64,000 bases of DNA, taken from contig NZ_JARVKW010000025.1 of assembly GCF_029813775.1 (NCBI RefSeq), positions 1 through 64,000 on the forward strand, read 5' to 3'. Shown one piece after another: positions 60,634 to 64,000 of this stretch. Both the position numbers and the translations under genes were made by a program. The stretch's first letter is position 1. Each line of letters opens with the position of its first letter. This DNA comes from Streptomyces sp. DH24 (GTDB lineage Bacteria > Actinomycetota > Actinomycetes > Streptomycetales > Streptomycetaceae). The notes under the pieces are model-generated. The model was not told the DNA's origin. It saw only the letters and a program-made list of their open reading frames with translations, and did no database searches.

Positions 60634-62037
60634 TCACCGCTCCGCCTCCTCCAGCAGTGCCCGTACGGTCGCGCCGCAGTAGAAGCCCTGGCAGCGGCCC
60701 GCACAGGCGCGGGTGCGGCGGCGCAGGCCGTCCGGGGTGCGGGGCGGGATCGTACTGGCGAGGGCGTCGCGGATCTCGCCCCGGGAGAGGCGCTCGCAGT
60801 GGCAGACGAGACGGCCGTACTCCGGGTCGGCGGCGACGAGTTCGGGCCGCTGGTGCGGGCGCGGGAAGGCCTCGCCGAGGTTCGGCATGGGCACCGGTTC
60901 CAGGGGGCGCTCGGCGCCGGGTTCCAGACCCGCGTCCGTGAGCAGGCCCATGACGTGCTCGGCGATGGCGAGGGACGCCGTCAGGCCGGTGGAGCGGATG
61001 CCGCCGACGGTGACGTACGCCTGCCCGGGGTGGGCGCGGACGCGGTAGTCGTCGTGCTCGGTGGCGGCGCGCAGCCCGGCGTAGACGGCGGTGACCTCCT
61101 CGTCGAGCAGTGCGGGCAGGATGCGGCGGCCCTTGTCGCGCAGCGCGGCCAGGCCCTCTGCGGTCGAGGCGGTGGCGGACTTGTCGTCCAGGTCCTCGGC
61201 GGTGGGTCCGAGCAGGACGTTGCCGTACACGGTGGGCGCGACCAGGACGCCCTTGCCGAGGGCGGTGGGCACGGGCAGCAGGATGTGCCCGACGAGGGAA
61301 CGGGCGAACTTGTCGAAGACGATGAGCTGGCCGCGCCGCGGCGTGACCGTGAAGTCGTCGTGGCCGAGCCGCCGGTCGAGCGTGTCGGCGTGCAGCCCGG
61401 CCGCGTTGACCAGCAGGCGGGCCCGCAGCGCGCCCCGGCCGGTGCCGAGGACGTGCAGTCCGTCCCGCCGGCCGACGTCCGTCACCGGCGAGTTGAGGTG
61501 CAGGTCGACGCCGTGCCGGACCGCCTGCGTGGCGTACGCGAGTGTCGTCGTCCAGGGGCAGACGATGCTTTCGCCGGGCACGTGCAGGGCGCCGAGCGCG
61601 CCGGGGCCGAGGTGGGGTTCGCGGGTGTACAGCTCGTCGGGGCCGATGATGCGGCTCGCCCGGTACTCGTTGGCCTCGGCCTTCTCGGCGAGGCGGGGCA
61701 GCGCCGCGAGCTGCTCCTCGTCCCAGGCGACGAGGAGGGCGCCGACCGGTTCGACGGGGATGCCGGACTCGGCGGCGTACGCGGTGAGCAGGCGGGCGCC
61801 CTCGCGCACCAGCCGGGCCTCCAGGGAGCCGGGGACGGCGTCGAAACCGGTGTGCAGGATCGCCGTGTTGGCCTTCGAGGTGCCGTCGCCGACGTCGTCG
61901 CGGGCTTCCACGAGGGCCACGCGCAGGCCGGGGTGCCGGGCGAGCCGGCGGGCGATCGCGCAGCCGACGACGCCGGCGCCGACGACGGCCACGTCGTACG
62001 GCTCGGCGGGCAGGGGTCCCTCGGCCGTGACCGTCAT
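60634..62037 (-). CDS. GlpA-like FAD-dependent glycerol-3-phosphate dehydrogenase with C-terminal BFD [2Fe-2S] domain
   Basis: The 467-residue enzyme has YDVAVVGAGVVGCAIARRLARHP (FAD loop), DGTSKANTAILHTGFD, ARLLVNAAGLHAD, FTVTPRRGQLIVFDK and VTVGGIRSTGLTASLAIAEHV. A BFD-like iron-sulfur motif ends it (LVCHCERLSRGEI ... CAGRCQGFYCG). This is the GlpA pattern of anaerobic-type glycerol-3-phosphate dehydrogenases; the L-2-hydroxyglutarate oxidase family is the other option. ATG 62037 overlaps the glycerol kinase stop (ATGA), so the two are coupled. Confidence 0.85.
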   Translation of the reverse strand: MTVTAEGPLPAEPYDVAVVGAGVVGCAIARRLARHPGLRVALVEARDDVGDGTSKANTAILHTGFDAVPGSLEARLVREGARLLTAYAAESGIPVEPVGALLVAWDEEQLAALPRLAEKAEANEYRASRIIGPDELYTREPHLGPGALGALHVPGESIVCPWTTTLAYATQAVRHGVDLHLNSPVTDVGRRDGLHVLGTGRGALRARLLVNAAGLHADTLDRRLGHDDFTVTPRRGQLIVFDKFARSLVGHILLPVPTALGKGVLVAPTVYGNVLLGPTAEDLDDKSATASTAEGLAALRDKGRRILPALLDEEVTAVYAGLRAATEHDDYRVRAHPGQAYVTVGGIRSTGLTASLAIAEHVMGLLTDAGLEPGAERPLEPVPMPNLGEAFPRPHQRPELVAADPEYGRLVCHCERLSRGEIRDALASTIPPRTPDGLRRRTRACAGRCQGFYCGATVRALLEEAER

Positions 62038-63473
62038 GCGGGTGTCCGTTCCAGGAGGGCGGCGACCTCCGCGCGGAACCGGGCGCGGCGTTCGGCGGCC
62101 TCGTCGGCGGTGACGCGGGGTTCGTACACGGCGGACGGTTTTCCGTCGGGCAGGGCCTGTTCGAGGGTGGTGGCCGCGCCCGCGCCGAGCCGGGCCAGCG
62201 CGCCGGCGCCCAGTGCCGTCGCGTCGGGCAGCGCGGACACTTCGACCGGGCGTTGCAGCAGGTCCGCCTGGGTCTGCATGAGCAGCGCGGAGCGGGTCAG
62301 GCCGCCGTCGACGCGGAGCGTGCGCAGCGGGGTGCCGAGGTCGGCCGCCGCGGCGTCGGCGAGTTCGGCGACCTGGGCGGCCAGCCCTTCGCACAGGGCG
62401 CGCACCAGGTGCCCGGCGGTGGTGTCGAGGCCGAGACCGGTGAGCGAGCCGCGCACGTCGCCGCGCCACCAGGGGGCGGCGAGCCCGGCGAGGGACGGCA
62501 CGAAGGAGACACCGCCGCTGTCGGGGACCGTGCCGCCCACGGCGTCGAGGTCGGACGCGTCGGAGAGGACGCCGAGGTCGGTGAGCCAGCGCACCGCGGA
62601 GGCGGCCGTGTACACCTGGCCGTCGAGGCAGTAGCTGGTGCGTCCGCCGAGCCGCCAGGCGACGCAGCTCACCAGGCCGGAGTCGCCGCGGCGGGGGGTG
62701 TCGCCGGTGTGGGCGAGCAGGAACGCCCCTGTGCCGTAGGTGCACTTGGCGGCGCCGGCCGCCGTGACGCGCTGGGCGAGCAGGGCGGCCTGCTGGTCCA
62801 CGACGAGGCCGGTGAGGGGGATTTCGGGGCCGAAGGCGGTGGTGGTGCCGACGGGGTGGGCGGCGTCGACGACCTCGGGGAGGCGCTCGCCGGACAGGCC
62901 GAACAGGTCCAGGGCGCGCGGGGACCACTGGGCACGGTCGAGGTCGAGGAGCTGGGTGCGTCCGGCGGTCGCGGCGTCGGTGACGAAGGCGCCGGTGAGG
63001 CGGTGCACGAGCCAGGCGTCGGTGGTGGTGACGACCCCCTCGCGGGTGAGGTGACGCCGTATCCAGGCCATCTTGGGCGCGGCGAAGTACGGGTCGAGGG
63101 GCAGTCCGGTCAGCTGCCGCAATTCCTCGGCGTGCGGCGCGAGTTCGTCGCAGACGCCCTGGGCGCGGCGGTCCTGCCAGACGAGCGCGTCGGTGAGCGG
63201 GCGGCCGGTGCCCGGGTCCCAGGCGAGGACGGTCTCGCCCTGGTTGGCCAGGCCGAGCGCCGTGACGGGTTCGCCCGCCTCGGCGAGGGCGCGCCGTCCG
63301 GCGTCCACGACGGAGCCGTACAGCTCCCCGGGGTCCACCTCGACCAGGCCGCCGGGCAGATGGCGGGGGCGTACGGCGGCGAAACCGGTGCCGATGACGC
63401 CGCGTTCGGGGCAGATCACGAGGGCCTTGGTGCCGGACGTGCCCTGGTCGACGGCGAGCACCGCACCTGTCAT
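62034..63473 (-). CDS. glpK: glycerol kinase-like FGGY carbohydrate kinase
   Basis: The 479-residue kinase starts MTGAVLAVDQGTSGTKALVI (phosphate loop, DQGTSGTK). It has GLANQGETVLAWDPGTGRPL and ALVWQDRRA, LTGLVVDQQAALLAQ (catalytic Asp region), GTGAFLLAHTG, PSLAGLAAPWWRGDVRGSLTGL and RVDGGLTRSALLMQTQADLL. The GLAxPWW and DQQAAL blocks are glycerol-kinase-like within FGGY kinases. It is the first gene of the module and is coupled to a GlpA-like dehydrogenase, which supports glycerol phosphorylation followed by oxidation. No GlpF, GlpR or GylR gene is in the window. Confidence 0.87.
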   Translation of the reverse strand: MTGAVLAVDQGTSGTKALVICPERGVIGTGFAAVRPRHLPGGLVEVDPGELYGSVVDAGRRALAEAGEPVTALGLANQGETVLAWDPGTGRPLTDALVWQDRRAQGVCDELAPHAEELRQLTGLPLDPYFAAPKMAWIRRHLTREGVVTTTDAWLVHRLTGAFVTDAATAGRTQLLDLDRAQWSPRALDLFGLSGERLPEVVDAAHPVGTTTAFGPEIPLTGLVVDQQAALLAQRVTAAGAAKCTYGTGAFLLAHTGDTPRRGDSGLVSCVAWRLGGRTSYCLDGQVYTAASAVRWLTDLGVLSDASDLDAVGGTVPDSGGVSFVPSLAGLAAPWWRGDVRGSLTGLGLDTTAGHLVRALCEGLAAQVAELADAAAADLGTPLRTLRVDGGLTRSALLMQTQADLLQRPVEVSALPDATALGAGALARLGAGAATTLEQALPDGKPSAVYEPRVTADEAAERRARFRAEVAALLERTPA

Positions 63474-63647
63474 CGCGCCTCTCCTGTCGCACCGTGGAAG
63501 ATCACCGCGCGCCAGCCTGCCGCCGCCGCGCACACCGCGTCAAGCACCTGCCCCACCGCCCCCGGCGGCGGGGGCCAATGACGCGGAAAGGTAACGGAGT
63601 TCGGCAGGATGAGGACAACGGGCCGGTTCCGGAACGTGACGCTCTAT

Positions 63648-63653
63648 ATAGTG
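63648..63653 (+). promoter_or_regulatory. possible -10 element TATAGT
   Basis: CTCTATATAGTG is an unusually AT-rich block in a GC-rich spacer, 100 bp before the last gene. No convincing -35 lies at the right distance, and TATATA also reads on the minus strand towards glpK, so its direction is uncertain. Confidence 0.3.
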
Positions 63654-63753
63654 ACGGCCGACCGAACGTGACTCCTCAAACTGCGCCCAGAGGAGGGCTG
63701 TTGTCACACCAGCCTGCCGCCTTGCCCGGCCCGCCCCCGGGAGCGGCCGGGTG

Positions 63754-64000
63754 ATGGCCAAAGAAGGAGCACGCCCCGCCTACGACCCGGCCGGGCACGA
63801 CAGTGCCCTGCGGGCCGCCCTGCAGGAGGTGCGCGCCGGGCGCTGGATGTCGATGCGCGAGCTGCTCGAACAGACCACGACCTGGTCGCAGTGGACGCAG
63901 CGGACCCAGGTGCTCGCCGCCGCGGCCGCCGGCACGGACGTGGTGCGCACCTGGCGTTCGGAGGAGCCGAAGAACGTGCACGCCTCGGTGATGCACGCCC
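63754..64000 (+). CDS. start of an unrecognised protein, cut by the window end
   Basis: ATG 63754 begins MAKEGARPAYDPAGHDSALR; the 82 visible residues contain RAGRWMSMRELLEQTTTWSQ and RTQVLAAAAAGTDVVRTW. The pattern is reminiscent of Streptomyces TPR-like proteins of unknown function, but too little is present to be sure. A GTG one codon earlier is an alternative start. Confidence 0.6.
   Translation, partial: MAKEGARPAYDPAGHDSALRAALQEVRAGRWMSMRELLEQTTTWSQWTQRTQVLAAAAAGTDVVRTWRSEEPKNVHASVMHA

Noticed and set aside
63494..63754. 86-codon frame just before the last gene, ending with a stop that overlaps the next ATG
   Set aside because: It overlaps the glpK promoter region and reads as random Pro/Arg-rich sequence; the overlap looks coincidental.

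Overview
This window is a GC-rich actinobacterial chromosome segment, almost certainly Streptomyces. The codons have strong GC3 bias, GTG and TTG starts are common, and there are many secreted carbohydrate-active enzymes, a SpoIIE-type phosphatase, an Rpf/LysM/M23 wall hydrolase, glgA/glgC, an ECF sigma/anti-sigma pair, and perfect copies of the Streptomyces CebR and SoxR operator palindromes. I see no rRNA, tRNA, CRISPR array, intact insertion sequence or replication origin. The window cuts one gene at each end.

Layout. 0-9 kb: a universal stress protein, a CapA-like lipoprotein, an ECF sigma factor / unknown protein / zinc-finger anti-sigma group, an Fpg/Nei glycosylase, a PAS-GAF-SpoIIE-HATPase phosphatase and a lipase maturation factor-like membrane protein, followed by an 18-copy heptamer tandem repeat. 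9.2-14 kb: a tight four-gene operon with overlapping stop and start codons that encodes a non-phosphorylative L-fucose-type catabolic route, with a divergent GntR/FadR repressor and candidate operators. 14.4-17.3 kb: a hyaluronan-synthase-like glycosyltransferase whose N-terminal part is split by a frame change and preceded by a 50-residue membrane peptide, facing a convergent UDP-glucose 6-dehydrogenase. This is the most interesting locus here. 17.5-24.7 kb: GH13 glucosidase, GH38 alpha-mannosidase, amidase and acetyltransferase. 24.7-28.7 kb: a 57-residue orphan, a degenerate HD-domain protein, a zinc-ribbon/SDR protein and a WS/DGAT acyltransferase. 28.8-33.8 kb: coupled GH2 and GH92 secreted glycosidases. 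34-43.7 kb: housekeeping genes (glgC, glgA, FhuF-like protein, EamA transporter, wall hydrolase, gnd, racemase, acetyltransferase, panD) and a proline-rich peptide.

43.7-54 kb is an island of cellulose genes mixed with debris. An AA10 LPMO, a CBM2-Cip1-like protein and a CBM2-GH5 cellulase each carry a perfect CebR box. Between them lie remnants of an endonuclease-like gene, an Imm51-like immunity gene, an Rhs element and another frameshifted gene, plus an RTX protein, a subtilase and an N-terminally truncated sarcosine oxidase alpha subunit. 54-64 kb: thioesterase, cysteine-cluster/pentapeptide-repeat protein, a SoxR-box ABC exporter with a 19-bp promoter spacer and an apparently leaderless mRNA, a flippase-like membrane protein, and a glycerol module (glpK, GlpA-like dehydrogenase, FAD oxidoreductase).

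The themes are plant and microbial polysaccharide breakdown (cellulose, mannosides, glucosides, fucose), storage carbon (glycogen, acylglycerol or wax ester) and one possible glycosaminoglycan-like polysaccharide synthesis unit. All identifications come from reading motifs and recalled family patterns; no database search was run.
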